DNA of 64,000 bases from Pseudoalteromonas luteoviolacea DSM 6061. GTDB lineage: Bacteria; Pseudomonadota; Gammaproteobacteria; Enterobacterales; Alteromonadaceae. This document shows positions 1 through 8,112 of the stretch, one piece after another. A program made the position numbers and the translations under genes. The notes under the pieces are model-generated. The model saw only the letters and a list, made by a program, of their open reading frames with translations. It had not been told where the DNA came from and made no database searches. Position 1 is the stretch's first letter. Every line of letters starts with the position of its first letter. The DNA is taken from positions 62,001-126,000 of the forward strand of contig NZ_AUYB01000158.1 in NCBI RefSeq assembly GCF_001625655.1, read 5' to 3'.

Positions 1-513
1 CTTCCGCATACAATCGGTGCTGGAGGCATGCGCATTGAACATGACTTTGATGGTGATGGATTACTCGATTTACAAACGCTCAGTGTGGATATTGGACTCA
101 CAACTATAGCAGCGATGGCCTTAGGAGGAGGTAAAACAGATGTGGATGTTGAAATGCACTTTTTCAAGCAACACCCCCATACCTTATTTGCTAAACAACC
201 TAGTACTGAAAAAGAAGTAGAGTTAGAGATTGACATGAAGCGCTCAATGCGAGGAATTCCGTTTTATACGGGTGATTTAAACGGTGACAAAAAGCAAGAC
301 ATCGTTTTTAAATCTGGTGATAAAACGCTCAACATTTACTATGGTGCAAGCAGTAACTTACTAAACAAAGAGCGAAAAAAAATCAGTCGCAAGCTACCTG
401 AAAACGCCAATGATATTGTTTTAGTAGACATAGACGGTAACGGTAAAGAAGACTTTATTTTTAAGTATGCGGATGAAAATGGTCAAGCAAGACTGGAAAC
501 CTTGTTGAACTAA
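1..513 (+). CDS. FG-GAP/VCBS-repeat protein, C-terminal part (5' end outside window)
   Basis: The frame is open to the first base of the window, so this is the C-terminal end of a longer gene; the ATG at 28 is internal. About 170 residues are visible. Three Asp-rich loops resemble the calcium-binding loops of FG-GAP/VCBS repeats: DFDGDGLLD, DLNGDKKQD and DIDGNGKED. Such repeats fold as beta-propeller blades in secreted or surface proteins. No catalytic domain is visible in this part. The function of the whole protein cannot be judged from here. Confidence 0.75.
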   Translation, partial: LPHTIGAGGMRIEHDFDGDGLLDLQTLSVDIGLTTIAAMALGGGKTDVDVEMHFFKQHPHTLFAKQPSTEKEVELEIDMKRSMRGIPFYTGDLNGDKKQDIVFKSGDKTLNIYYGASSNLLNKERKKISRKLPENANDIVLVDIDGNGKEDFIFKYADENGQARLETLLN

Positions 514-626
514 ACCGACGATTATGGGGCTAAGTTTGTGCGATTAAATTTAGCCCTGATAGAGCTTACCTATATGTTATTTTTCATAATTCTTTAATAT
601 GAATTCCAAGTTATTACAACCCCCTG

Positions 627-670
627 TATAGTTCCCTTTTTAGGATATATAAATAGATAAAGGAACTATA
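627..670. repeat. Inverted repeat overlapping the lipoprotein ribosome-binding site
   Basis: TATAGTTCC (627-635) is exactly complementary to GGAACTATA (662-670), 26 bases apart. The right arm contains the Shine-Dalgarno AAGGA of the gene starting at 673. Pairing can extend to about 12 bp with one bulged C. If the transcript starts upstream it could hide the ribosome-binding site. If the AT-rich TATATAAAT between the arms is a -10 region, the repeat is more likely an operator. Confidence 0.5.
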
Positions 671-672
671 AA

Positions 673-2028
673 ATGAAACTAAAGTACAATGGGTTATTTC
701 TAGCAACTTTAGCAGCAATGCAACTCAGTGGCTGTGGAGGCGGCGGCAGTAATGACACCCCTAACTCCATAGAGAGACCAGACCCAACTCCAATTGTGTT
801 TTCACCCATTTCAATAAAAGCCTTGGAGCAGAATAAGTGCGGAAATTTACCCGTTATAGCTGATGTGGTATTCCATCAGGCCAATGGTACATTCATTTCT
901 AGTGAAAAAACCCAAGCTGATGGTCAATTTGAGTCAAATATTCCCACAAATGCGCAACATGTCTCTTTTGTATATCGTTCGGAAACCGACACAGGGAAAA
1001 AGTATCTGCAAATCCAATCTGTTTTAAACATTCAAAATGGTTTTGACGTTGATGCTGTTGTATTTGCAAATTACGATCAATGTGGTTGCAGCACCATTGA
1101 CTATGACTTAGAAACGCTACGGGCAGAATCACCAGATTCATACTTGCATGGTGCAAGCATAGATCCGATTTTACTTAGAGAAGCGCCAGATAAAGTTTCG
1201 CTGTGTACTGATGAGCAACAACAACTGTTGTTTACTCGTTTTGAGGGAGTGTCATCTGGTGGGCTATTTGATACTTCTGCACCCGCTACAGTGGCTTTAT
1301 CAGACACACAGTTCACTGCACAAGGCACGGAGTTAAATTTTGGTGAGCACACTTTTGAACCGAAAGAACTCATTACGCTCTCCTCTTATGTTGGCAACAC
1401 TAATGTGTACAACGAACATGTCAACGAAGCCCGCTACAACCACACATCATACAAAGACAACAACGGGCTTTTAATATTCAAAGACCTAAATACTGTAAAT
1501 TATTTATCGACTACAAGGCTTCAAGAGTCAACGGCATTTGGTGTTTCGGTGTCAACCAACTCTTATGCCATCAATAAGGTAAATGATGAAGGCCAAGTAA
1601 CAGGCGCAAAACATATCACCAATAATGCAGAACTCGTTCGCGGATACCAAATTTTAGCTGAGTCTCTCGCCGATGAAAGTGCTAGCGATGTTGCTGTTAT
1701 TAATTTTAGCAGTGCCGATGAACGTATTGATGCAGTGACATTTACTCTGAATTGGGAAGATGCGCATCAGGGGACATCAAGGTGGCATTTCATTACAGAT
1801 GGCAATGACGCTATACCCGACCTGAGTTTTGGAGACATTATTCCAGAAGATAAAGTCACGCCTTTGGAGATCTCTATGAATGTTTCACTACTGGCGCTCA
1901 ACTCTGACCTTAGTTTCAATGATTTAAGAGAGGTTATGATAGAAGGCCAAGAGAGCTTTGAAAAACGCGTCGAATCTAAGCTTTATGATGGCGCCGCTAT
2001 TTTTTCAATCATAGCTAAACCTTTATAA
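673..2028 (+). CDS. Hypothetical lipoprotein
   Basis: A 451-residue protein with a lipoprotein signal peptide: a short basic start, a hydrophobic stretch and the lipobox LSGC (Cys at about 21), followed by a Gly-rich linker and a Pro/Thr-rich segment. AAGGA lies 8 bases before the ATG. The mature part has scattered cysteines (for example DQCGCST) and an early segment that resembles a carboxypeptidase-regulatory-like Ig fold (ADVVFHQANGTFISSEKTQADGQFES). I recognise no enzyme motif. It probably sits on the inner face of the outer membrane or at the surface. It is followed by a strong terminator shared with the convergent chitinase gene. Confidence 0.75.
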   Translation: MKLKYNGLFLATLAAMQLSGCGGGGSNDTPNSIERPDPTPIVFSPISIKALEQNKCGNLPVIADVVFHQANGTFISSEKTQADGQFESNIPTNAQHVSFVYRSETDTGKKYLQIQSVLNIQNGFDVDAVVFANYDQCGCSTIDYDLETLRAESPDSYLHGASIDPILLREAPDKVSLCTDEQQQLLFTRFEGVSSGGLFDTSAPATVALSDTQFTAQGTELNFGEHTFEPKELITLSSYVGNTNVYNEHVNEARYNHTSYKDNNGLLIFKDLNTVNYLSTTRLQESTAFGVSVSTNSYAINKVNDEGQVTGAKHITNNAELVRGYQILAESLADESASDVAVINFSSADERIDAVTFTLNWEDAHQGTSRWHFITDGNDAIPDLSFGDIIPEDKVTPLEISMNVSLLALNSDLSFNDLREVMIEGQESFEKRVESKLYDGAAIFSIIAKPL

Positions 2029-2047
2029 AGGCGTTATTGAACAAGAT

Positions 2048-2074
2048 AAAGGGAAGCCACACAGCTTCCCTTTT
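2048..2074. terminator. Bidirectional rho-independent terminator
   Basis: The stem AAAGGGAAGC / GCTTCCCTTT (10 bp, 6-base loop) is followed by T residues on the plus strand and preceded by A residues. It sits between the convergent lipoprotein and chitinase genes and can serve both. Confidence 0.85.
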
Positions 2075-2085
2075 CTTATTAAAAA

Positions 2086-3555
2086 CTATGGAAGTAGTTT
2101 CCAAGGACCATTAGGGTTGGTCGGACTTGGCGTATTACCCTTTGTCCACCATTTAGCTTCATAAATACGACCTTCATGGCTCGCTTTGTCACCTTTAAGG
2201 TACACTTTTCCAGCTTCCCAAGCTTTCACACCTCCTACCGGTGGCTTGTCGTCTACAGGCGGTAGAGTATCGACAGCAGTTACACTAGGCCATCCAGTAT
2301 GAGACTCATAAAAGTTCGTCACACATTTTTCGTAATCACCCGGTACTAACGCGGAGTATGCGGTTTGATAACCAACAAGCTTACATTCAAACGAGTGGCC
2401 GCCTGGTCTGTCCGAATAATGTGCCCAATTAGCCTCCCAGTTTGTATATAAAACACCACTTGCCCCGTCCAAGTTTAAGCTACCAAACGGTGTTTGCTGC
2501 CAGCACGTGTTCTCTTCATCTGATTCAATAGGGATATTGTAATAATGAGAAAGCCCTTCCCAGTAACGAATACGGTTTACAGGCTGACCTTTATTACGGT
2601 TGTGTTCACCACACTCAATACCACCATTAATTACGTTAATAGTTGTACCAAATCCATAGCCAATTCCCGCATTGAGCTCTACCTGCGAAGGTACCCAAGT
2701 TCTATCAATGACATGAAGCATTGCTGGCTTTGGAGCTTGTGGCGTTAAAAAGAACCAAATTGCAGATGCCAAGTTAAGCCATGAGTCAGCAACACGTCCC
2801 GGATCATTCAACAGTACGGTTGCATCGCCGTCAAACATGACCTCAGAAAACATGCCATAGTTGAAGTGGTAAGAGAGCTGCTTAGCACCGCGACCAAAAT
2901 AACCTTGACCAGCCCCACAAGGCCAGCGACGATTTTGCCAGTCATTCTGGCCACACCCTGTTCGATATCCACCTTGACCTTCAGACCACCCCATCTCGCG
3001 TACGTGCACAAGTGCTTGCTGCCACTCTTCTAAACCATTTGGGTTATCTGAAGTATTGTCCTTTGAAATATGGCCACCTGTTTCTTGCGCAAAATGTGCA
3101 AAGGCAGTAACAATTGATTTTTTACAAATGGCATCCGAATTGCGTCCGTCAGTATAGGTGCCACAAAATGCTGGGAATTTACCAATGGCACGAAGAAAAC
3201 GTGTATACGTATATTCAGGTGCTGCCATTTGAGTAAGGAAGTCCCATTGCGCTTGCCCAAATACGCGTTCTACTCGCTTAACATTCTCAGGGTTTGATGC
3301 CGCACCAGGCACAATTGCCTCCACAACAGTGTTGCTGCGAGTTTCTAGGGCTTTTGACCAAATCGCATACATGGGATCAGATGTGAGCGCGTCTTCTGCT
3401 GCTTTTAAATCAACGCGAGACACTACATATCCATTTGGATTATTTGGATCTGGCTGTACATTCATGGCTTGAGCGAATGTGCTAGCACATAAAACTGGCG
3501 CACATAACAGTGCCAGTTTAGCGAATCTGCCTACCTTAGCATTTAAAATATTCAT
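2086..3555 (-). CDS. Secreted GH19 chitinase with C-terminal chitin-binding domain
   Basis: A 489-residue endochitinase expected to hydrolyse beta-1,4-GlcNAc bonds outside the cell. A Sec signal peptide covers residues 1-30, ending AFAQA-like. The central region is GH19: FAHFAQETGGH carries the proposed catalytic Glu, and GYFGRGAKQLSYHFNYG matches the YYGRGPxQLTxxxNYG family motif. A Pro-rich linker (PPVDDKPPVGG) leads to a CBM5/12 module at about 443-489 with the diagnostic AKWWT. The start has the good ribosome site AAAGGTAAATT-ATG. It is monocistronic. Together with the GH3 hexosaminidase at 23.3 kb it suggests chitin use. GH19 enzymes can also act on other organisms' cell walls; that alternative is not excluded. 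Confidence 0.93.
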   Translation of the reverse strand: MNILNAKVGRFAKLALLCAPVLCASTFAQAMNVQPDPNNPNGYVVSRVDLKAAEDALTSDPMYAIWSKALETRSNTVVEAIVPGAASNPENVKRVERVFGQAQWDFLTQMAAPEYTYTRFLRAIGKFPAFCGTYTDGRNSDAICKKSIVTAFAHFAQETGGHISKDNTSDNPNGLEEWQQALVHVREMGWSEGQGGYRTGCGQNDWQNRRWPCGAGQGYFGRGAKQLSYHFNYGMFSEVMFDGDATVLLNDPGRVADSWLNLASAIWFFLTPQAPKPAMLHVIDRTWVPSQVELNAGIGYGFGTTINVINGGIECGEHNRNKGQPVNRIRYWEGLSHYYNIPIESDEENTCWQQTPFGSLNLDGASGVLYTNWEANWAHYSDRPGGHSFECKLVGYQTAYSALVPGDYEKCVTNFYESHTGWPSVTAVDTLPPVDDKPPVGGVKAWEAGKVYLKGDKASHEGRIYEAKWWTKGNTPSPTNPNGPWKLLP

Positions 3556-3647
3556 AATTTACCTTTACATGTTGTTGAAATTATTGAATTTGAAAGTCAG
3601 TTTTTTGTCTTATTCCATCACCGACAAGGAGAATCACATCGGCTTTG

Positions 3648-3677
3648 AAATTGATGAACATCAAAATTCATCAATTT
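3648..3677. repeat. Inverted repeat, 11-bp perfect arms
   Basis: AAATTGATGAA and TTCATCAATTT are perfectly complementary around an 8-base spacer. It lies in the divergent region between the chitinase and GNAT genes and has no T-run, so an operator or mRNA structure is more likely than a terminator. Confidence 0.6.
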
Positions 3678-3688
3678 AACAAATATTA

Positions 3689-3712
3689 CACATTGACATC
3701 GCTGTCAATGTG
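3689..3712. repeat. Inverted repeat, 10-bp perfect arms
   Basis: CACATTGACA and TGTCAATGTG flank a 4-base spacer, 12 bp downstream of the preceding inverted repeat. The compact symmetry and the position between divergent genes suggest a regulator binding site. Confidence 0.6.
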
Positions 3713-3806
3713 ATTTACCTAATTTTTAAACAAATGGAAACTTGATTCCTGAGATTTGTGCTGCAAAATAAGTAAATATTATTAATAAAAAGAACAAGCT
3801 ACCGTC

Positions 3807-4367
3807 ATGAAGATTGAGCAACTAGAAGCACAACATTTTTCCCAAGTCATTCAGTTAGGAAACTTGGTACACGGCGAAAATTATCTCGATGAAGATAAAC
3901 TGAAAAAAATTTATAAAATGGGCCTAAAAAATGGACTCAACGCGTCTTTCGTCGCTGTAAATGAACAAGGTCAAGTAATAGGTTTCAGGCTGACATATAG
4001 TGCTGGCCAATGGCCGATTGACAAATGGTGTACACCAAATAGTTGGCCAGTAGATAGCGAACATATGGCATATTTCAAATGTATTGCGATACATCCAAAT
4101 GCTCAAGGACAAGGAATTGGACCCAAGTTACTCAGTGCGTCTGTACAGATATTAAAACAGCAGGGTGCGAAAGCAGGTATTGCACATTTATGGAAACAAA
4201 GTCCTGGCAATGGTGCCGTTAAGTACTTTACCAAAGCCGGTGGAACATTAATTAAGCTTCATGATGATAGATGGCTAGAAAACTGCATCAATGAAGGTTA
4301 TGAATGCCCAATCTGCGGCAATGACTGTCACTGCCAAGCAGCTGAAATGGTGCTAACACTATCATGA
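3807..4367 (+). CDS. GNAT-family N-acetyltransferase with C-terminal Cys cluster
   Basis: A 186-residue protein. The acetyl-CoA binding motif A is visible as HPNAQGQGIGPKLL (the Q/RxxGxG/A type) near the middle, with the usual preceding beta strand FKCIAIHP. The end carries a cysteine cluster, CPICGNDCHC (CxxCxxxCxC), which is not part of a standard GNAT fold and could bind a metal. No clear Shine-Dalgarno precedes this ATG. Its stop overlaps the next ATG by 4 bases (ATGA), so the two genes are almost certainly cotranscribed and coupled. The substrate is unknown; the partner oxidoreductase suggests an amine or amino acid. Confidence 0.82.
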   Translation: MKIEQLEAQHFSQVIQLGNLVHGENYLDEDKLKKIYKMGLKNGLNASFVAVNEQGQVIGFRLTYSAGQWPIDKWCTPNSWPVDSEHMAYFKCIAIHPNAQGQGIGPKLLSASVQILKQQGAKAGIAHLWKQSPGNGAVKYFTKAGGTLIKLHDDRWLENCINEGYECPICGNDCHCQAAEMVLTLS

Positions 4368-5701
4368 GTACTTATGACCCACTTTACCAAGCACATTGCC
4401 AAGGTGAGGCATTTGCTTCTAGTTACTGGACAAGCACCACTTCGTTAGGTCAACCTGCGACTCCTCCTCAAAATGATCAAGAGTACGACGTCATTGTCAT
4501 TGGAGGGGGCTTTACTGGCCTGCTTAGCGCTTTTTATCTGGCTACAGAATTCAATCAAAAAGTGTGTGTTGTGGAAGCTAATCAAGTTGGATTTGGTGCC
4601 AGCGCCAGGAATGCAGGGTTTGCGCTACCTTCTTCTGGTCGTTTAGGTGTATTACAAATGAGCAAAACATGGGGAGAAGAAACCGCACAACGAGTATACC
4701 AAGAGTATCAAAGCGCGGTTACCCGTGTTTCAGATCTCATTGAACGACACCAGATAAAATGCGATAAACAGGCCAGCGGTTACCTTAAAATAGCCCACTC
4801 CCAAAGCGCATCCGACACATTAAAATCCGGACTTGCGTATAGCCAAAATGTACTTAAGGACAATAGCCTTTCTTTTATTAACAATGACGAATTACAGGCC
4901 AATTATATAAGAACCCCCAATAGTTTTGGCGCAGTAAGAACATCTCATGGCTTTGGCGTGAACCCTTTAAAACTGTTACTCTCGTACAAATTTTTGATAC
5001 AAAAGGCGGGCGTTCATTTATATGAAAAAAGCTTGGCGCAGCAACTCACTAAAAAAGGGCAAATCTATAGTATTAAGGTCAATGAAGCGCGCTTAACGGC
5101 AAAAAAAGTAATCATTGCAGGCAACGCCTACAACAGCAAACATACCTACTCCACCTTAGACAGCCGATATTTACCAATATTGAGCAGCATTCTCGTCACC
5201 CGTCCCCTAACCCGTAGTGAGTTAGAAACAACGGGACTCAAAACTCATCAAGTGATGATGGATACTCGTACTTTAAAATACTATTACCGCTTGCTACCAG
5301 ATAATCGTCTGCTTTTTGGAGGGCGTGGTGCAATATTTGGTAAAGATCAAGATAAAATTAAATATCGAAGACACTTAGAAACGGCACTCAAGCATAGCTT
5401 TCCAAGCTTAAAAAGCTGTGTATGCGAATACAATTGGCACGGTTATATTGCCGCCGCACTTGATGATCACCCTCATATTTATTGCGAAGATAATATTGCT
5501 TACGCAATTGGATACTGCGGTTCAGGAGTCGCGTTTAGCGCCCAAGCCGCTTATCGTTTGGCCCAAATGGTATCGGGGCTATCTGTACCCAACTTACCTA
5601 TTTATCAAACACCCGCTCCTAGGTTTCCTTTCGCAACTCTGAGCCGACTTGGGCAATATGGTTTTTATAACCTTGCTATATTGAAAGACAGACTTTACTA
5701 A
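4364..5701 (+). CDS. FAD-dependent oxidoreductase, DAO family (PuuB/OrdL-like)
   Basis: A 445-residue protein. The Rossmann FAD motif DVIVIGGGFTG is at about residues 42-52, after a 40-residue leader typical of gamma-glutamylputrescine oxidase-type proteins. It is followed by EANQVGFGASARNAGF, the second conserved segment of this subfamily. Near the C-terminus, AIGYCGSGVAFSAQAAYRLAQ is the usual closing FAD-contact region. Members oxidise secondary or primary amines with FAD, often gamma-glutamylated polyamines or N-methyl amino acids. It is coupled by a 4-base overlap to the GNAT, so an acetylate-and-oxidise amine pathway is plausible but inferred. It is predicted cytoplasmic, with no signal peptide. 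Confidence 0.85.
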   Translation: MSTYDPLYQAHCQGEAFASSYWTSTTSLGQPATPPQNDQEYDVIVIGGGFTGLLSAFYLATEFNQKVCVVEANQVGFGASARNAGFALPSSGRLGVLQMSKTWGEETAQRVYQEYQSAVTRVSDLIERHQIKCDKQASGYLKIAHSQSASDTLKSGLAYSQNVLKDNSLSFINNDELQANYIRTPNSFGAVRTSHGFGVNPLKLLLSYKFLIQKAGVHLYEKSLAQQLTKKGQIYSIKVNEARLTAKKVIIAGNAYNSKHTYSTLDSRYLPILSSILVTRPLTRSELETTGLKTHQVMMDTRTLKYYYRLLPDNRLLFGGRGAIFGKDQDKIKYRRHLETALKHSFPSLKSCVCEYNWHGYIAAALDDHPHIYCEDNIAYAIGYCGSGVAFSAQAAYRLAQMVSGLSVPNLPIYQTPAPRFPFATLSRLGQYGFYNLAILKDRLY

Positions 5702-5795
5702 AACAAACTGAATAAAAAATACACAAAAGGTACATCCAATTTCAACATTACGGGCGTTTAATGGACTCGAAACAACTACTAACTAAGGAAAAGAA

Positions 5796-6200
5796 ATGAA
5801 AAAAATGATTGTTTTGGGTCTATTGGCTGGCCTTTCTAGCGTTGCTTCTGCACAAACTGTAACTCTTGAAAATGTAGATAATGGCTCTGTTGCTTTTGAA
5901 AAAGCTGAAGTAACTATCGCAGCAAATCAGGGAATTGTTGCATCTGGTGTTGTTACATATTACAGCCCACGAGTTTGGGTTAATGGCCGTTTACAGAGCT
6001 TCTTTGTTGGTCCAACAAACGGAAACCAATTCTGTGAAGAACGTGGTCACAACCAAGAAGTAAGCGGTAGCACAATTAAGTGTGGTGAAGATGAGTCATC
6101 ATACGCTAACTACGACTGGTACGGAAAATCTTGGGTTTACAAAGACACTGGCAGTAAAAACCAGTGTTACCAGCTGTATGCAACGATTAAGTGCCAGTAA
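5796..6200 (+). CDS. Small secreted protein of unknown function
   Basis: A 134-residue protein with a clear Sec signal peptide (residues 1-19, ending SVASA) and a strong ribosome site (AAGGAAAAGAA-ATG). The mature part has four cysteines (FCEERG, IKCGED, NQCYQL, IKCQ), suggesting two disulfides, and is rich in aromatic residues and Asn. I recognise no family. It is monocistronic, with its own terminator right after the stop. Confidence 0.75.
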   Translation: MKKMIVLGLLAGLSSVASAQTVTLENVDNGSVAFEKAEVTIAANQGIVASGVVTYYSPRVWVNGRLQSFFVGPTNGNQFCEERGHNQEVSGSTIKCGEDESSYANYDWYGKSWVYKDTGSKNQCYQLYATIKCQ

Positions 6201-6219
6201 TATATAAGCACTTAAACTC

Positions 6220-6247
6220 AGCCCACTGATTAAACCGTGGGCTTTTT
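6220..6247 (+). terminator. Rho-independent terminator
   Basis: The stem AGCCCAC / GTGGGCT (7 bp, 10-base loop) is followed by TTTTTAT, 20 bases after the stop of the small secreted protein. Confidence 0.85.
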
Positions 6248-6292
6248 ATATAACAGATTTTCCAGTCATTAGACATTTAGTTTCTAATATAC

Positions 6293-6544
6293 TTATATTG
6301 TAGATTCGGTTTTTTTAATTAGCCCAAATAGTTCATCTTTCAAGTGTACTCTTTCCATTTTTTTAGTATCTAAGTACTCATCTGTGGTGTTTTCTGCGCC
6401 CTCTTCTATTCTCCGAACCTCTCTATCTAACTCATTGTACTTATTAAATAATTTAGCAAAGTGATTGTCGTTCATTTTTAGATGACGAATGGTATGATGA
6501 TGATCTGGGAATTCGTGTAGTAAATCGTGTTTTTCAATGCTCAT
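6293..6544 (-). CDS. YdcH family protein (DUF465)
   Basis: An 83-residue acidic/basic helical protein. The start MSIEKHDLLHEFPDHHHTIRHLK followed by a heptad-like helix (FAKLFNKYNELDREVRRIEEG) and a closing basic helix (MERVHLKDELFGLIKK) is the DUF465/YdcH pattern at the usual length. The molecular function of the family is not established. The gene stands alone, with a long AT-rich upstream region containing an FNR-like box and a large inverted repeat. Confidence 0.85.
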   Translation of the reverse strand: MSIEKHDLLHEFPDHHHTIRHLKMNDNHFAKLFNKYNELDREVRRIEEGAENTTDEYLDTKKMERVHLKDELFGLIKKTESTI

Positions 6545-6602
6545 GAGAGTATCCTTATGAGATATTTATTGGTTTAACTTTATTATTCCCCCACCGTAAA
6601 AT

Positions 6603-6652
6603 TTGATATTGATCTACATCACATATCTACATGGCAATTTATATATGTGATG
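6603..6652 (-). promoter_or_regulatory. FNR-like box and adjacent inverted repeat upstream of ydcH-like gene
   Basis: TTGATATTGATCTA (6603-6616) matches the FNR/Anr pattern TTGAT-N4-ATCAA at 9 of 10 fixed positions. Immediately beside it CATCACATAT (6617-6626) and ATATGTGATG (6643-6652) form 10-bp perfect arms around 16 bases. Both lie 60-110 bp upstream of the ydcH-like start. Binding is inferred from pattern only. Confidence 0.3.
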
Positions 6653-6755
6653 GCCATATTTGATCTGCATTAAGTGTAAAGAGATTTACCCTCTCCTCTC
6701 TACACTGACTGCTATAATATAAAAATTCCTGAAAATCCTTGCTAATAGATCATAA

Positions 6756-7454
6756 TTACCATGGAATTTTACTACCATCGTAGCTGATAAAGCTGCCACT
6801 CTCTTGCTTAGTTAAATTATCTAACACACGTTTCAGCCCCAATGCAGACTCCTCAGGCGTTATCAGTGCGTTTGGACCGCCCATTTTTGTTTTCACCCAA
6901 CCAGGGTGAAGCGCAACAGTCTTAATACCTTGAGGCAAAAGATCATTCGATAAACTTTTTACAACTGAATTTAATGCGGCTTTTGAACTGCGGTAGATAT
7001 ATCCACCCCCTTTGGTGTTTTCTGTATGACTCCCAACCCGTGATGAAAGGGCAGCAAAAATCTTTTTGTCACCGAGTTTTAAGTTTGCGTAAAACATTTC
7101 AGCTAACTTAGCAGGCGCAATCGCATTCACCTCCATGACCATTTTCCAAGCTTCCACATCACAATGACCAAACCCATATCCTTTCGGACCATATAAGCCC
7201 GCATTATTTATCACTATATCTATTGGAACGCCCACCAAAGAGCTTGCAACTTCAGATACTTGCTGATAGTTAACAATGTCCATTTCGTAGATGATTAAAT
7301 TATTTTGCGTGTCTTGATCCATCACTTCATTTAGTTTGTCTGTATTTGACGCATTTCTGACCGTTGCTAGAACCTTCCAACCGCTTTCTAAATACAGCTG
7401 CACTAATGCAAGACCAATTCCTCTATTTGCACCCGTAATCAAAACGCAAGCCAT
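6756..7454 (-). CDS. Short-chain dehydrogenase/reductase
   Basis: A 232-residue classical SDR. The NAD(P) motif TGANRGIG is at residues 7-14, NNAG lies in the middle, and the catalytic set is Ser (ALSSRVGS) with YRSSK as YxxxK. The C-terminal VALHPGWVKTKMGG is typical of the CsgA/sniffer-like group. The open frame extends 30 codons upstream, but ATG 7454 has GAGGATAAC directly before it and starts right at the Rossmann strand (MACVLITG), so it is chosen. The substrate is unknown. Confidence 0.88.
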   Translation of the reverse strand: MACVLITGANRGIGLALVQLYLESGWKVLATVRNASNTDKLNEVMDQDTQNNLIIYEMDIVNYQQVSEVASSLVGVPIDIVINNAGLYGPKGYGFGHCDVEAWKMVMEVNAIAPAKLAEMFYANLKLGDKKIFAALSSRVGSHTENTKGGGYIYRSSKAALNSVVKSLSNDLLPQGIKTVALHPGWVKTKMGGPNALITPEESALGLKRVLDNLTKQESGSFISYDGSKIPW

Positions 7455-7569
7455 GTTATCCTCTGATTTATAGTGATATTTTAATGGGTCTATTGTGATA
7501 AACAGCGCACTTTGATTCAAGTTTATTAAAGAGAAAAACGCCATGAACTTAGCTGTTGCGCTTTTTCAG

Positions 7570-7950
7570 TTAAGGAGAGTCCAGCCAGTTTTTTGCGGTA
7601 TTACCATCGGAGAAGAAACGAGTTCGCCCACCTAGTATCCACCCCCCTAATATCGAAGAAATGTGTTGTAAGCGACTACTCCCAATGACCGCGGTTTTGG
7701 TAAATTGTTCACTATATTGAAATGCAATGCGGATGTCATGGAGCGCCTCTCCCATCTCCCACCCGGTAAGTTCTGATATATCAATCAAGGCAGATACGGT
7801 ATTGCGATGATTTCTAGCTAAAGCTTGATCAACCACAGGCAATATAACTAAATAGTCTTTGTGAGTAAGACTACCAACAGCCTTAAAGCTGATCAAAAGT
7901 CCCGACTCGTTAACCTCTGTTGCAACCGAAATGCCATGGTATTCATTCAT
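7570..7950 (-). CDS. SpoIIAA-like (STAS-fold) protein
   Basis: A protein of about 126 residues that fits the SpoIIAA-like family (STAS-like fold, anti-anti-sigma relatives): an N-terminal strand GLLISFKAVGSLTHKDY, a central ALIDISELTGWEMG and a C-terminal FFSDGNTAKNWL. Two starts are possible, TTG at 7962 and ATG at 7950; GGGTGA lies just before the TTG and 12 bases before the ATG, so the choice is uncertain. The family's role is not well defined. It is probably cytoplasmic, and it is encoded upstream of the SDR on the same strand. Confidence 0.75.
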   Translation of the reverse strand: MNEYHGISVATEVNESGLLISFKAVGSLTHKDYLVILPVVDQALARNHRNTVSALIDISELTGWEMGEALHDIRIAFQYSEQFTKTAVIGSSRLQHISSILGGWILGGRTRFFSDGNTAKNWLDSP

Positions 7951-8112
7951 TGCAATAACCAATCACCCAAGTAAATTTTTAGTAAACAAAATGCTCAATT
8001 TAACATAGCTCAAAATGGCTATTCGCGCACATTAATTCAAATAGTCTATGCTTAAACATAAGTATTCATCAGTGGTATCGTCCCCCTTATGCCCAAAAGT
8101 TAGGAAAAGCCT

